From: Bradyrhizobium sp. STM 3843
GTDB lineage: Bacteria; Pseudomonadota; Alphaproteobacteria; Rhizobiales; Xanthobacteraceae
Length of the DNA stretch: 41,116 nt
Assembly: GCF_000239815.1 (NCBI RefSeq)
Contig: NZ_CAFK01000050.1
Span: 1-41,116 of the forward strand
Reading direction: 5' to 3'
The first letter of the stretch is position 1. The number at the start of each line of letters is the position of its first letter. The position numbers were made by a program, and so were the translations under genes. Under the pieces are notes generated by a model. The model had not been told where the DNA came from, did no database searches, and saw only the letters and a program-made list of their open reading frames with translations. Below, piece by piece: positions 1-8,122 of the stretch.

Positions 1-57
1 GCGACGAGGGGAGAGGTGGACCGCCTGTGCGGATCGAATGTTGTTCGAGCCCACCAT
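1..57 (-). CDS. N-terminus of a downstream gene, probably the ABC importer ATPase (partial)
   Basis: An ATG at 57-55 opens a frame that runs uninterrupted for 19 codons to the window edge. It lies 5 bases after the stop of the upstream permease gene, with a GGAG-type ribosome site inside the end of that gene. In dipeptide/oligopeptide operons the ATPase genes normally follow the second permease, so this is probably the start of a DppD/OppD-type ATPase. No Walker motif is within reach, so the identity rests on position alone. Confidence 0.4.
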   Translation of the reverse strand, partial: MVGSNNIRSAQAVHLSPRR

Positions 58-62
58 GTTGC

Positions 63-965
63 TCAGCTCCGGATGTCCATCGCGCTGCGCAGGCCGTCGC
101 TCAAGAGATTGAAGCAAATCGAGACCGCGAAGATCATCACACCGGGCAAAGCCGCAACCCACGGATTGACGTAGATCGCGGTGCGCAGCGTATTCAGCAT
201 CAGCCCCCATTCCGGCTCCGGCGGCTTGGTGCCGAGTCCGAGGAAAGAGAGACCGGCGGCGAGGATCATCGAGACCGAGATCAAGCCGGTGGCGTAGACG
301 AAGATTGGTCCCAGCACATTGCCCAGCATGTGTGCGCGCATGATGGTGAAGGCGCCCGCGCCCGAGGCGCGCGCCGCCTCGACGAAATCGCGGTTGCGCA
401 CGCCGGTGGTGACGCTCTCGGCGACGCGCGTGATCTGCGGCACGAACACGATGGTCAGCGAGACGATCGAGTTGAGGATACCGGCGCCGAGCGCACCGGA
501 GATCGCGATCGCGAGCAGCACCGAGGGAAAGGCGTAGAATACGTCGATGGTGCGCATGATCGCGGTGTTGACCCAGCCGCCGACATAGCCGGCGACGAGG
601 CCGAGCATAGTGCCGATGCCAAAGGCGAAGATGACGGGCGAGATGCCGATCACCAGCGACAGCCGGCCGCCATAGATCAGTCGCGCCAGCATGTCGCGGC
701 CCAGCTCGTCGGTGCCGAGCAGATAGCCCGGCGTGCCGATATGACGGAGCCGCCGGATCATCGAGCCCTGATAGGGGTCGGCGAGCCCGAGCCATGGCGC
801 AAGCAGCGCCGAGACGAAGATCGCAAGCAGGATCGCGACGCAGACCATGCTGACCTTGTCTCGGGCGATGCGGCGGCCGACGGTCGCCCAATAACCGCGC
901 GCCTTGGCGGCGGGGGCGGCCTGCAACGCGGCATCCTGCACAGCGCCGGAAGAGCTGATGCCCAT
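63..965 (-). CDS. Peptide-type ABC transporter permease (DppC/OppC family)
   Basis: Inner-membrane permease of 300 residues, the usual length for DppC/OppC proteins. It has the family's N-terminal helix (about residues 38-60) followed by the LGTDELGRDMLARLIYGGR block (about 83-101), which is diagnostic of the DppC side of the pair. Further hydrophobic segments follow, with the EAA-type loop around EAARASGAGAFTIMRAHML that contacts the ATPase. It should form the translocation pore with the permease encoded just upstream; the gap is 2 bases, so translation is probably coupled. The substrate (dipeptide, oligopeptide, nickel or other) cannot be read from the permease. Confidence 0.93.
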   Translation of the reverse strand: MGISSSGAVQDAALQAAPAAKARGYWATVGRRIARDKVSMVCVAILLAIFVSALLAPWLGLADPYQGSMIRRLRHIGTPGYLLGTDELGRDMLARLIYGGRLSLVIGISPVIFAFGIGTMLGLVAGYVGGWVNTAIMRTIDVFYAFPSVLLAIAISGALGAGILNSIVSLTIVFVPQITRVAESVTTGVRNRDFVEAARASGAGAFTIMRAHMLGNVLGPIFVYATGLISVSMILAAGLSFLGLGTKPPEPEWGLMLNTLRTAIYVNPWVAALPGVMIFAVSICFNLLSDGLRSAMDIRS

Positions 966-967
966 CG

Positions 968-1921
968 CTAGCCCCGCTTGATGCGCGGATCGATCGCGGC
1001 CTGCGCGATGTCGACCAGGAGGTTGAGGATCACGAAGAACATCGCCAGCACCAGGATCGTGCCCTGCAGCAGCGGCAGGTCGCGCTGGAAGATCGCGGAG
1101 TTGAGCAATAGCCCCGAGCCGGGCCAGGAGAACACGGTCTCGATCAGGATCGAGCCGCCGAGCATGTAGCCGAGTTGCAGGCCCATGACTGCCAGCGCAG
1201 TCGGCGCGGCGTTCTTCAGCACGTGACGAAATACCTGGCGCTCACGCAGGCCCTTGGCGCGCAGTGCCTCGACGAAATCCTGGCTGAGAATATCGCCAGT
1301 GAGCGCGCGCACCGTGCGCGTGATGATGCCCATCGGGATCACCGAGGTCGTGATCGCCGGCAGCACCAGGAAGCGCAGATGCGCCCAGTCCCACGACCAC
1401 GCCCCGGAGCCCGACGGTCCGGCGCCGACGGCGGGCAGCCAGTTCAGCTCGACCGAGAAGATGATGACCAGCACCATGCCGAGCCAGTAATGCGGCAGCG
1501 ACACGCCCGCGATCGCGATTCCGGTCGCGACCTTGTCGACCCAGGTATCGCGGAAATAGCCGGCGATCAGGCCGAAGAACAGGCCGAGGGCGAAGCCGAT
1601 GATTGCGGCTGCAATCGCAAGCGTCACGGTGTTGCTGACCGCGCGCATCACCTCGGCGAGCACCGGGCGACCGGTGGCGATGGAATTGCCGAGATCGCCA
1701 TTGACCGCGCGCCACAGCCAGAGCCCGAACTGCACCGGCAGCGGACGGTCAAAGCCGTAGGCCGCGCGCAATTGCTGCGCGAGCTCCTGCGACGCATCGG
1801 CCGGCAGCACGGCCACCAGCGGATCGCCGGGCGTGATGTGGACGAGCATGAAACAGACCAGCGCGACCCCGAGAATAATCGGGATCGCATAGACGGTCCG
1901 CCTGGCAACGTAAGAGAGCAC
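968..1921 (-). CDS. Peptide-type ABC transporter permease (DppB/OppB family)
   Basis: Inner-membrane permease of 317 residues. The N-terminus has the typical DppB start (ARRTVYAIPIILGVALVCFM) followed by the periplasmic HITPGDP motif. The loop EALRAKGLRERQVFRHVLKN (about residues 218-237) is the EAA motif that docks on the ATPase. It pairs with the DppC-type permease immediately downstream. The gene is separated from its binding-protein gene by 108 bases containing two hairpins, so it is probably read at a lower level than that gene. Confidence 0.94.
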   Translation of the reverse strand: MLSYVARRTVYAIPIILGVALVCFMLVHITPGDPLVAVLPADASQELAQQLRAAYGFDRPLPVQFGLWLWRAVNGDLGNSIATGRPVLAEVMRAVSNTVTLAIAAAIIGFALGLFFGLIAGYFRDTWVDKVATGIAIAGVSLPHYWLGMVLVIIFSVELNWLPAVGAGPSGSGAWSWDWAHLRFLVLPAITTSVIPMGIITRTVRALTGDILSQDFVEALRAKGLRERQVFRHVLKNAAPTALAVMGLQLGYMLGGSILIETVFSWPGSGLLLNSAIFQRDLPLLQGTILVLAMFFVILNLLVDIAQAAIDPRIKRG

Positions 1922-1940
1922 GTATCACCTGGTTTCTTCT

Positions 1941-1998
1941 CTTCTCCCTTTCGTCGGAGAAGGTGCTGATCTCCCCTCCCCCGCAAGGGGGGAGGGAG
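1941..1998 (-). promoter_or_regulatory. Two adjacent hairpins between binding-protein and permease genes
   Basis: CTTCTCC/GGAGAAG (1941-1947 with 1956-1962) is followed by a near-perfect 12-bp G/C-only inverted repeat with a GCAA loop (1971-1982 with 1987-1998). They lie inside the importer operon, after the binding-protein gene and before the permeases. In ABC importer operons such structures commonly protect the 3' end of the binding-protein message and lower permease expression. That role is inferred here. The second hairpin resembles a repeat remnant also seen near 27371-27398. Confidence 0.5.
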
Positions 1999-2029
1999 CG
2001 CAGCGGAGCAAGCAGCTAATCTCGGAGCC

Positions 2030-3703
2030 TTACGGCTCCACCGAGATCGGCGAGAAGTCGATGAACCAGCTCTTGGGCTGGATCACGCCCTTCACCTTCG
2101 GACTCATCGCGCGCGGGCCGACGTCGTGCGCCACGTAGAGGAAGGCGGCGTCATCGACCGAGGCCGCGTGCAGCTCGGCCAGCGCCTTGTCGCGCTCGGC
2201 CGGATCGAAGGTCTGCCGCGCCTTCTTCACCAGCTCATCGAACTTGGGATTGTTGATGTAGCCCCAATTGTTCGAGACCGGCGGCGCCATCGACGACTGC
2301 AGGAAGCGCACCAGCGCAAAGAACGGATCCATCGCCGCGTAGGTCACGTTGGTGGCGTTGGCGCCGTTGGCCGAGGGATCCTTGGCACCGCGCCGCCAAT
2401 TGGTGAACAGCGTATTCCACTCGATGACGTCGAGCTTGACGTCGAAATAGCACTCGGCCAGCGCCTGCTGCAGATACTCGTTCATCGGCAGCGGCTGCAT
2501 CTGGCCGGAGCCCGATGCCGAGGTCTGCACCTTCACCTCGAGATGCTTGTTCGGGCCGTAGCCGGCCTCCTGCATCAGCTTTTGCGCCGCTGCCTTGTCG
2601 TATTTGATCTCGAAGGTCACATTGCCGCGCCAAGGATGGCCGGGCTCGAAGGTGCCGGTCGCCGGCACCATCAGGCCGGCGAGCAGTCCGTCTTTCAGGC
2701 CTTCGCGGTCGACGCAGAGATTAGCGGCCTTGCGCACGCGAATGTCGTTCCAGGGCGAACCTTCGACGCGCGAGAACTGCCAGGGCCAGACGTGCGGCTG
2801 CTCATTGGCGTAGAGCTTGAAGCCGCGCTGCTTGATCTCAGGCAGCGCATCCGGCGCTGGGGCTTCGACCCAATCGACCTGCCCTGACAGCAGCGCCGCG
2901 GTGCGCGCGTTCGCCTCCGGCATCGGCAGCAGCACGAGCTTGTCAGTTTTCGGCACGCGCGCCTTGTCCCAGTAGTTGTCGTTCTTCGCGAGCTCCAGCC
3001 GTTCGCGTGGCGTGAACTTGACCATCTTCCACGGGCCGGTGCCCGAGGCGTCCTTCGAAAACGCATCCCAAGCAGCCTGCGACTTCGCCTTGGCGTCGGC
3101 GCCGCTTGCAGCGTCATAGAACTTCTGCCACTTGGCGGGGCTTGCCATGAACAGGTTGGTGAGATTGATCGGCAGGAAGCTGTCCGGCTCCTTGGTGATC
3201 AGCTCCACGGTCATGTCATCGATCTTGCGCGCCGACATCAAGGTCGGCATGCGCGAGGCGGTGACGCCGACCTGGCTCGGATCAAACTGCGGCGCGTCCT
3301 GCTTCAGCACCTTCTCGACGTTCCAGACCACCGCATCGGCATTGAACGGCGAACCGTCATGGAAGGTGACGCCGGGGCGCAGCTTGAAGATCCATTTGGT
3401 CTTGTCGTCGTCATTGACCTTCCATTCGGTGGCAAGGCCCGGAATCACCGCGCTCGGCTTCTCCGCCGACGACAGGTCCCACATCGTCAGACCGTCATAC
3501 ATGGTGACGCCGGTGAAGCGATTGCCTTCGAATCCCTGGTCCGGCTGGCCGAGCGTGCGCGGAATGTCGGCCGCGGTCATGCCGATGCGCAGCACGGATT
3601 CCGCACCCGCACGCGCCGGCAACATGACGACGGAGACCGTCGCCAACATCGCGGCCGCAAAGGCCGCTTGCCCATTCCAGGAATTCGCACAACGCAACAG
3701 CAC
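2030..3703 (-). CDS. Periplasmic substrate-binding protein of a peptide-type ABC importer (SBP family 5)
   Basis: Extracytoplasmic solute-binding protein, about 557 residues, of the DppA/OppA (SBP_bac_5) family. The secretion signal ends near PARAGAES, and the mature part begins VLRIGMTAADIP. Family blocks visible include IPGLATEWKVNDDDKTKW, FHDGSPFNADAVVWNVEKVL, GTGPWKMVKF and VRKAANLCVDREGL. I chose the GTG at 3703 because a GGAG lies 9 bases upstream; a TTG at 3718 would add five residues. The plus-strand gene at 3917 is a clear paralogue with the same mature start pattern. A sigma-54 type element (3748-3764) sits 34 nt plus promoter offset upstream. Downstream permeases are co-directional. 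Confidence 0.92.
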   Translation of the reverse strand: MLLRCANSWNGQAAFAAAMLATVSVVMLPARAGAESVLRIGMTAADIPRTLGQPDQGFEGNRFTGVTMYDGLTMWDLSSAEKPSAVIPGLATEWKVNDDDKTKWIFKLRPGVTFHDGSPFNADAVVWNVEKVLKQDAPQFDPSQVGVTASRMPTLMSARKIDDMTVELITKEPDSFLPINLTNLFMASPAKWQKFYDAASGADAKAKSQAAWDAFSKDASGTGPWKMVKFTPRERLELAKNDNYWDKARVPKTDKLVLLPMPEANARTAALLSGQVDWVEAPAPDALPEIKQRGFKLYANEQPHVWPWQFSRVEGSPWNDIRVRKAANLCVDREGLKDGLLAGLMVPATGTFEPGHPWRGNVTFEIKYDKAAAQKLMQEAGYGPNKHLEVKVQTSASGSGQMQPLPMNEYLQQALAECYFDVKLDVIEWNTLFTNWRRGAKDPSANGANATNVTYAAMDPFFALVRFLQSSMAPPVSNNWGYINNPKFDELVKKARQTFDPAERDKALAELHAASVDDAAFLYVAHDVGPRAMSPKVKGVIQPKSWFIDFSPISVEP

Positions 3704-3747
3704 GATCGCAGTCTCCAACTTGGCTGGCTAATTGTTGAGCAGCGGTA

Positions 3748-3764
3748 TGCAACGGCTATGCCAA
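3748..3764 (-). promoter_or_regulatory. Candidate sigma-54 (RpoN) -24/-12 promoter for the minus-strand binding-protein gene
   Basis: On the minus strand the sequence is TTGGCATAGCCGTTGCA. It fits the RpoN pattern YTGGCACG-N4-TTGCW, with the invariant GG and GC 12 bases apart and deviations only at the last two bases of the -24 block. The predicted start near 3737 leaves a 34-base leader before the GTG at 3703. The same element occurs on the other strand at 3835-3851. Confidence 0.6.
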
Positions 3765-3805
3765 GGAGGACATTTTCGGGGCAGCTGCGGCGATTGATCA
3801 CAACT

Positions 3806-3819
3806 GTTTGTATTCAAAC
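3806..3819. promoter_or_regulatory. Inverted repeat between the two sigma-54 elements
   Basis: GTTTGTATTCAAAC is a perfect 5-bp dyad with a 4-base centre, lying in the 70 bases between the two divergent -24/-12 elements. Sigma-54 promoters need an enhancer-binding activator, so a shared operator here would be logical. The dyad is short and does not match the NtrC consensus, so the factor is unknown. Confidence 0.25.
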
Positions 3820-3834
3820 GATCTTCACTCGGCC

Positions 3835-3851
3835 TTGGCATCCCGCTTGCA
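3835..3851 (+). promoter_or_regulatory. Candidate sigma-54 (RpoN) -24/-12 promoter for the plus-strand binding-protein gene
   Basis: TTGGCATCCCGCTTGCA matches YTGGCACG-N4-TTGCW, with GG and GC at the required 12-base distance. Transcription would start near 3862, giving a leader of about 55 bases before the ATG at 3917. It is the mirror of the element at 3748-3764. Confidence 0.6.
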
Positions 3852-3916
3852 GCTTTGGACACGTCAAATTCGAGCGAATTTTCCGCGTCGCCTTCATCCG
3901 GATCGGAGCTTCCCGC

Positions 3917-5512
3917 ATGCATCACCGTCTCTCGCTGCTTGCCGCCGCAGTGGCGGTCAGCCTGTCCGCGCTGTCAGCGCACGCCGAAACCGTGGTGCGC
4001 TACGGCATGTCGATGGCCGATATTCCCCTGACCACGGGCCAGCCCGACCGCGGCGCCGGCGCCTATCAGTTCACCGGCTATACGATCTACGATCCGCTGG
4101 TGGCCTGGGACATGAGCACGGCCGACAAGCCCGGCAAGCTGATCCCGGGGCTTGCGACCGAGTGGAAGGTCAATGATGCTGACAAGACCAAATGGCGCTT
4201 CACTTTGCGCAAGGGCGTCAAGTTCCACGACGGCAGCGACTTCAATGCCGACGCCGTAATCTGGAATCTGGACAAGGTGCTCAATGATAAGGCACCGCAG
4301 TTCGATAAGCGGCAGAGCGCCCAGGTGAAGACCCGCCTGCCTTCGGTCGCCAGTTACGCCAAGATCGACGACAATACGATCGAGATCACGACCAAGACCG
4401 TTGACTCCTTCTTCCCCTACCAGATGCTCTGGTTCCTGATTTCGAGCCCGGCCCAATATGAGAAGCTCGGCAAGGACTGGGACAAGTTCGCCAGCCAGCC
4501 GTCCGGTACCGGGCCCTTCAAGCTGACCAAGCTGGTGCCGCGCGAGCTCGCCGAACTCAGCAGGAACACCGACTACTGGAACAAGGATCGCATTCCGAAG
4601 GTCGACAAGCTGATACTGGTGCCGATGCCGGAGGCGCTGACCCGCACCAACGCGCTGCTGGCGGGCCAGGTCGATTTGATCGAGACGCCGGCGCCCGATG
4701 CCGTGCCGCAGCTCAAAGCCGCCGGCATGAAAATCGTCGACAACATCACGCCGCATGTCTGGAACTATCATCTGAGCGTGCTGCCCGGCTCGCCCTGGAC
4801 CGACATCCGCTTGCGCAAGGCGCTCAATCTCGCGATCGATCGCGACGCGGTGGTCGGGCTGATGAACGGCCTCGCCAAGCCTGCGAAGGGCCAGGTCGAT
4901 CCGTCGAGCCCGTGGTTCGGCAAGCCGACGTTCGACCTGAAATATGATCTGGCGGCCGCGAAGAAGCTGGTCGAGGAAGCCGGCTATTCGAAGGACAAGC
5001 CGCTGAAGACCACCTTCATCATCGCGCAAGGCGGCACCGGCCAGATGCTGTCGCTGCCGATGAACGAATTCCTGCAGCAGAGCTTCAAGGAGATCGGCAT
5101 CGACATCGACTTCAAGGTCGTCGAGCTGGAAACGCTCTATACGCATTGGCGCAAGGGCGCAGCCGACGAAATGAACGCCGGCATCACCGCCAACAACATC
5201 GCCTATGTCACCTCCGATCCGCTCTATGCGATCGTGCGCTTCTTCGCTTCCGACCAGATCGCGCCTGTCGGCGTCAACTGGGGCGGCTACAAGAACCCCA
5301 AGGTCGACGCGCTGATCAACGAGGCCAAGCAGACCTTCGACCCCGCCAAGCAGGACGAGCTCATCGCACAGGCGCATGCGCTGGTCGTCGATGATGCCGC
5401 GTTGGTGTGGGTGGTGCATGACACCAACCCGCATGCGCTGTCGCCGAAGATCAAAAAGTTCGTGCAGGCGCAGCACTGGTTCCAGGACCTGACCACGATC
5501 GGGGTTGAGTGA
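3917..5512 (+). CDS. Periplasmic substrate-binding protein, paralogue of the divergent one (SBP family 5)
   Basis: 531-residue DppA/OppA-family binding protein. The ATG at 3917 has a GGAG 8 bases upstream and opens a clean signal peptide (MHHRLSLLAAAVAVSLSALS, then AHAE). The mature start VVRYGMSMADIPLTTGQPDRG, split as VVRYGMSMADIP and TTGQPDRG, parallels the neighbour's VLRIGMTAADIP and LGQPDQG. The blocks IPGLATEWKVND, FHDGS-FNADAV-WN and RKA-NL-DR recur in both proteins. No permease gene accompanies it, so it probably feeds the importer encoded on the other strand and widens its substrate range. It ends opposite a palindromic intergenic repeat. Confidence 0.93.
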   Translation: MHHRLSLLAAAVAVSLSALSAHAETVVRYGMSMADIPLTTGQPDRGAGAYQFTGYTIYDPLVAWDMSTADKPGKLIPGLATEWKVNDADKTKWRFTLRKGVKFHDGSDFNADAVIWNLDKVLNDKAPQFDKRQSAQVKTRLPSVASYAKIDDNTIEITTKTVDSFFPYQMLWFLISSPAQYEKLGKDWDKFASQPSGTGPFKLTKLVPRELAELSRNTDYWNKDRIPKVDKLILVPMPEALTRTNALLAGQVDLIETPAPDAVPQLKAAGMKIVDNITPHVWNYHLSVLPGSPWTDIRLRKALNLAIDRDAVVGLMNGLAKPAKGQVDPSSPWFGKPTFDLKYDLAAAKKLVEEAGYSKDKPLKTTFIIAQGGTGQMLSLPMNEFLQQSFKEIGIDIDFKVVELETLYTHWRKGAADEMNAGITANNIAYVTSDPLYAIVRFFASDQIAPVGVNWGGYKNPKVDALINEAKQTFDPAKQDELIAQAHALVVDDAALVWVVHDTNPHALSPKIKKFVQAQHWFQDLTTIGVE

Positions 5513-5564
5513 GGCGACACCGTACCAAGGCTTCCCAAGGGCGCACCTTGTGCTACTGTCAAGC

Positions 5565-5678
5565 TGTCATCACCCGCGCAGGCGGGTGATCCAGTATCCG
5601 ACGAAGCCGGGGAGCGAGGCTCTGCCAACAACATAAAGCAGCGATTACTGGATCCCCCGCCTTCGCGGGGTATGACGA
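5565..5678. repeat. Bradyrhizobium-type palindromic intergenic repeat
   Basis: Two long imperfect inverted arms, TGTCATCACCCGCGCAGGCG onward at 5565-5596 and 5645-5678 (TACTGGATCCCCCGCCTTCG onward), flank a variable centre. When folded the arms pair over about 30 bases. Elements with the ends TCATxxCCCGC...GGATCC are scattered between genes in Bradyrhizobium genomes. Here it lies between two convergent genes and may also act as a bidirectional terminator. A related, more decayed element is at 36838-36917. Confidence 0.75.
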
Positions 5679-5747
5679 CGAGTGATGCAAGTGGGCCGCC
5701 CTTGCGCATCGGTAGATGCTGCAATCTCGTCGGGCCAACGAGACAAG

Positions 5748-7976
5748 CTATTTCGTCAGCAGCGCATAGGCGCCGTTCCAATCCTCGGGCGGCGGATTGG
5801 TCTGGTAGTTGCGGATGCGTGCTTCGTAGAGGTCGTAAAGCTTGGCGAGCTCCTGCCCCTGATCCGTCTTGCGCCCGCGCGCGATCGCGGCGAGCGCCTC
5901 CTCCCAGTCGCGACCGCGATAGGCCGCCAGCATCTCGATGGTGAGATTGCGCAGCCGCTGGAAGCGCTCGGAATACATCACGTCCTCGCGGCCGGCGATG
6001 GCATAGATCACCTCCGGCTCCTTCTTGCCCTTGACCATGATGAAGTCGAGCTCGAGGATCGCGAGCTGGTCCTTGACCGCGAGCGCGGTTGCTGAGCCGA
6101 CGATGATTGGAAAGCCGTATTCCTTCGATTGCCCCTCGAGGCGCGACGCCAGATTGACGCTGTCGCCGAGCACCGAATAGTCGAAGCGCAGGTCCGAGCC
6201 GAGATTGCCGACCACGCAGATGCCGGTATTCAGGCCGACGCCGACCTTAAGCGGGATGTAGACGTGGCCGCCATGCTCCGCCTCGCTTTCGCGCTCCTTG
6301 TTCAGCGCATCGACTCGCTCCAGCATGTCGAGTGCGGCTTCGCAGGCGTTCAGCTGATGCGCGGCATCGTCGAGCGGGGCGTTCCAGAACGCCATGATGG
6401 CGTCGCCCATATATTTGTCGATGGTGCCCTTGCGTGCGATGATCGCGTTGGTGAGCGGCGTCAGAAAGCGGTTCATCAGCCGCGTCAATCCCTGCGGGTC
6501 CTGCTTGTAGCTCTCCGAGATCGTGGTGAAGCCGCGCACGTCGGAGAACATGATGGTCATTTCGCGCTCCTCGCCGCCGAGCACCAGCTTCTCCGGCGAA
6601 TGCGCAAGCTGCTCCACCAGGGTCGGCGAGAGATACTGCCTGAACGCGGAGCGGATCTGGCGGCGCTGGCTCTGCTCGCGCACGAAGCTTGCGAAGATCA
6701 GGGTCAGATAGATCGCCGTGGTCGACAGCATTGGATAGGTGAAATCGACCAGCAGCCGGTACTGCATATAGCAATACCAGGAGATGCCGATCAGCACGGT
6801 TGCGAACACGCCGCCGACCACGACCAGCGTGACGGCCCCGAGCTGCGGCGCGAACGCGATCACGACCAGTCCCAACAGCATTGCGGCGGCCAGCTCCGTC
6901 GCCAGCCCCCAGTTCGGCTGCGACAGCACGGCGCCGGTCAGCGCCGTCTCGAGCACCTGGGCATGCACCTCGACGCCCGGCATCGCGGGCGAAACCGGCG
7001 TCGTCTTGATATCGTTGAGGCCGACGGCCGACGTTCCGACCAGCACCAGCTTGCCGGACACCTTGTCGAGCGGCACCTTGCCATCGAGCACGTCGGAAGC
7101 GGAGATGTAGATCGAGGGATCCTGCGCGGCGAAATGAACCCACAACTGACTGTTGGCGTCGGTCGGGATTTCCAGCCCCCGCAGGCGGATACTCTTGATG
7201 CCGGCCTCGTCCGCCTTCATCAGGATGGTGGGCGTTCCGGACACCACTCGCAGCATTTCGAGGCTGAGCGAGGGCATCATGACGCCCTGGGCGCGCAACA
7301 CCATCGGCACGCGCCGAACGATGCCGTCACGCTCGGTCCGAATCGTAAACAGGCCGCGCCCGGCAGCCGTGGCTTCCAGGACCGGGACATTGCGAAGCAG
7401 GCCGGGAAACTCGAACAGGAACGGCTCCGCCTCGCCGCCGAGCGTCGCAAATCCGGTCACAGGCAGCGTCTTGTCCAGCTCCGTGGTGACGGTCGCCAAT
7501 CCCGTCTCCCCCAGCACCACGTGCGCGCGGCGGATCGCATCCGCCAGGATCTGATCATTGCTCGGCAGCTCGCTCAATTTGCTGCGCGTCACCTCGTCCA
7601 GATAGCGCATCGTCTTGGCGACGAGCGCCGGATTGAGCCGGTCCGGCTCCGCAAACACGGCATCGAAGGCAATCACGGCCGCGCCGAGATTGGTCAAATT
7701 GATGATCATGTCGGCGATCTGGGTTCGCGACCACGGCCATTGACCGAGCTTCGCCAGGCTCTTCTCGTCGATGTCGACGATCACGACCGGCCGGATCGTC
7801 TTCACCCGCGGCTGAAGCAGCTGGAAATGGTCGAACGTCCGCAGGCGCAGCTCCTGCATCGGACCTGGATCCGCCAGACGCAAGGCGGCAAAGCCGATCA
7901 GCAGCACCAAGCAGAGCAGCCGCGCATAGCCGAACCTGCGCGCGAACCAGCGGGGCACTGCTTTCAATCGCCTCAT
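5748..7976 (-). CDS. CHASE2-domain membrane adenylate cyclase (class III)
   Basis: 742 residues. An N-terminal helix (about 15-33) leads into an extracytoplasmic CHASE2 sensor domain (about 35-350), then three transmembrane helices (about 357-432) and a C-terminal class III cyclase domain (about 470-665). Metal-binding aspartates are D479 in FSDVRG and D525 in KYMGDAIMAFW. The adenine-specifying pair is K521 and D605 (SVLGDSVNLASRLE), with N608 and R612 completing the site, so ATP rather than GTP is predicted as substrate. The gene follows the giant FecR/VCBS protein on the same strand after 146 bases with no strong terminator, so the two may be co-transcribed. The CHASE2 ligand is unknown. 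Confidence 0.93.
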   Translation of the reverse strand: MRRLKAVPRWFARRFGYARLLCLVLLIGFAALRLADPGPMQELRLRTFDHFQLLQPRVKTIRPVVIVDIDEKSLAKLGQWPWSRTQIADMIINLTNLGAAVIAFDAVFAEPDRLNPALVAKTMRYLDEVTRSKLSELPSNDQILADAIRRAHVVLGETGLATVTTELDKTLPVTGFATLGGEAEPFLFEFPGLLRNVPVLEATAAGRGLFTIRTERDGIVRRVPMVLRAQGVMMPSLSLEMLRVVSGTPTILMKADEAGIKSIRLRGLEIPTDANSQLWVHFAAQDPSIYISASDVLDGKVPLDKVSGKLVLVGTSAVGLNDIKTTPVSPAMPGVEVHAQVLETALTGAVLSQPNWGLATELAAAMLLGLVVIAFAPQLGAVTLVVVGGVFATVLIGISWYCYMQYRLLVDFTYPMLSTTAIYLTLIFASFVREQSQRRQIRSAFRQYLSPTLVEQLAHSPEKLVLGGEEREMTIMFSDVRGFTTISESYKQDPQGLTRLMNRFLTPLTNAIIARKGTIDKYMGDAIMAFWNAPLDDAAHQLNACEAALDMLERVDALNKERESEAEHGGHVYIPLKVGVGLNTGICVVGNLGSDLRFDYSVLGDSVNLASRLEGQSKEYGFPIIVGSATALAVKDQLAILELDFIMVKGKKEPEVIYAIAGREDVMYSERFQRLRNLTIEMLAAYRGRDWEEALAAIARGRKTDQGQELAKLYDLYEARIRNYQTNPPPEDWNGAYALLTK

Positions 7977-8122
7977 GGGACCCCGCCGTCACGCCGCAAG
8001 GCGGCCGTCTGCTGATCAGCCTGACCTGTTATCCCCGAGCGCATCGCAGTTCGCAACGCCGGGCCGGCAATCCCGACGGGCCTGCCAGCCAGCACATTGT
8101 AGCGGATGTCAGACACACCACA

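Noticed and set aside
6129..8015. A 628-codon open frame antisense to the cyclase
   Set aside because: Same composition artefact; no domain, no ribosome site, and the cyclase on the minus strand is unambiguous.
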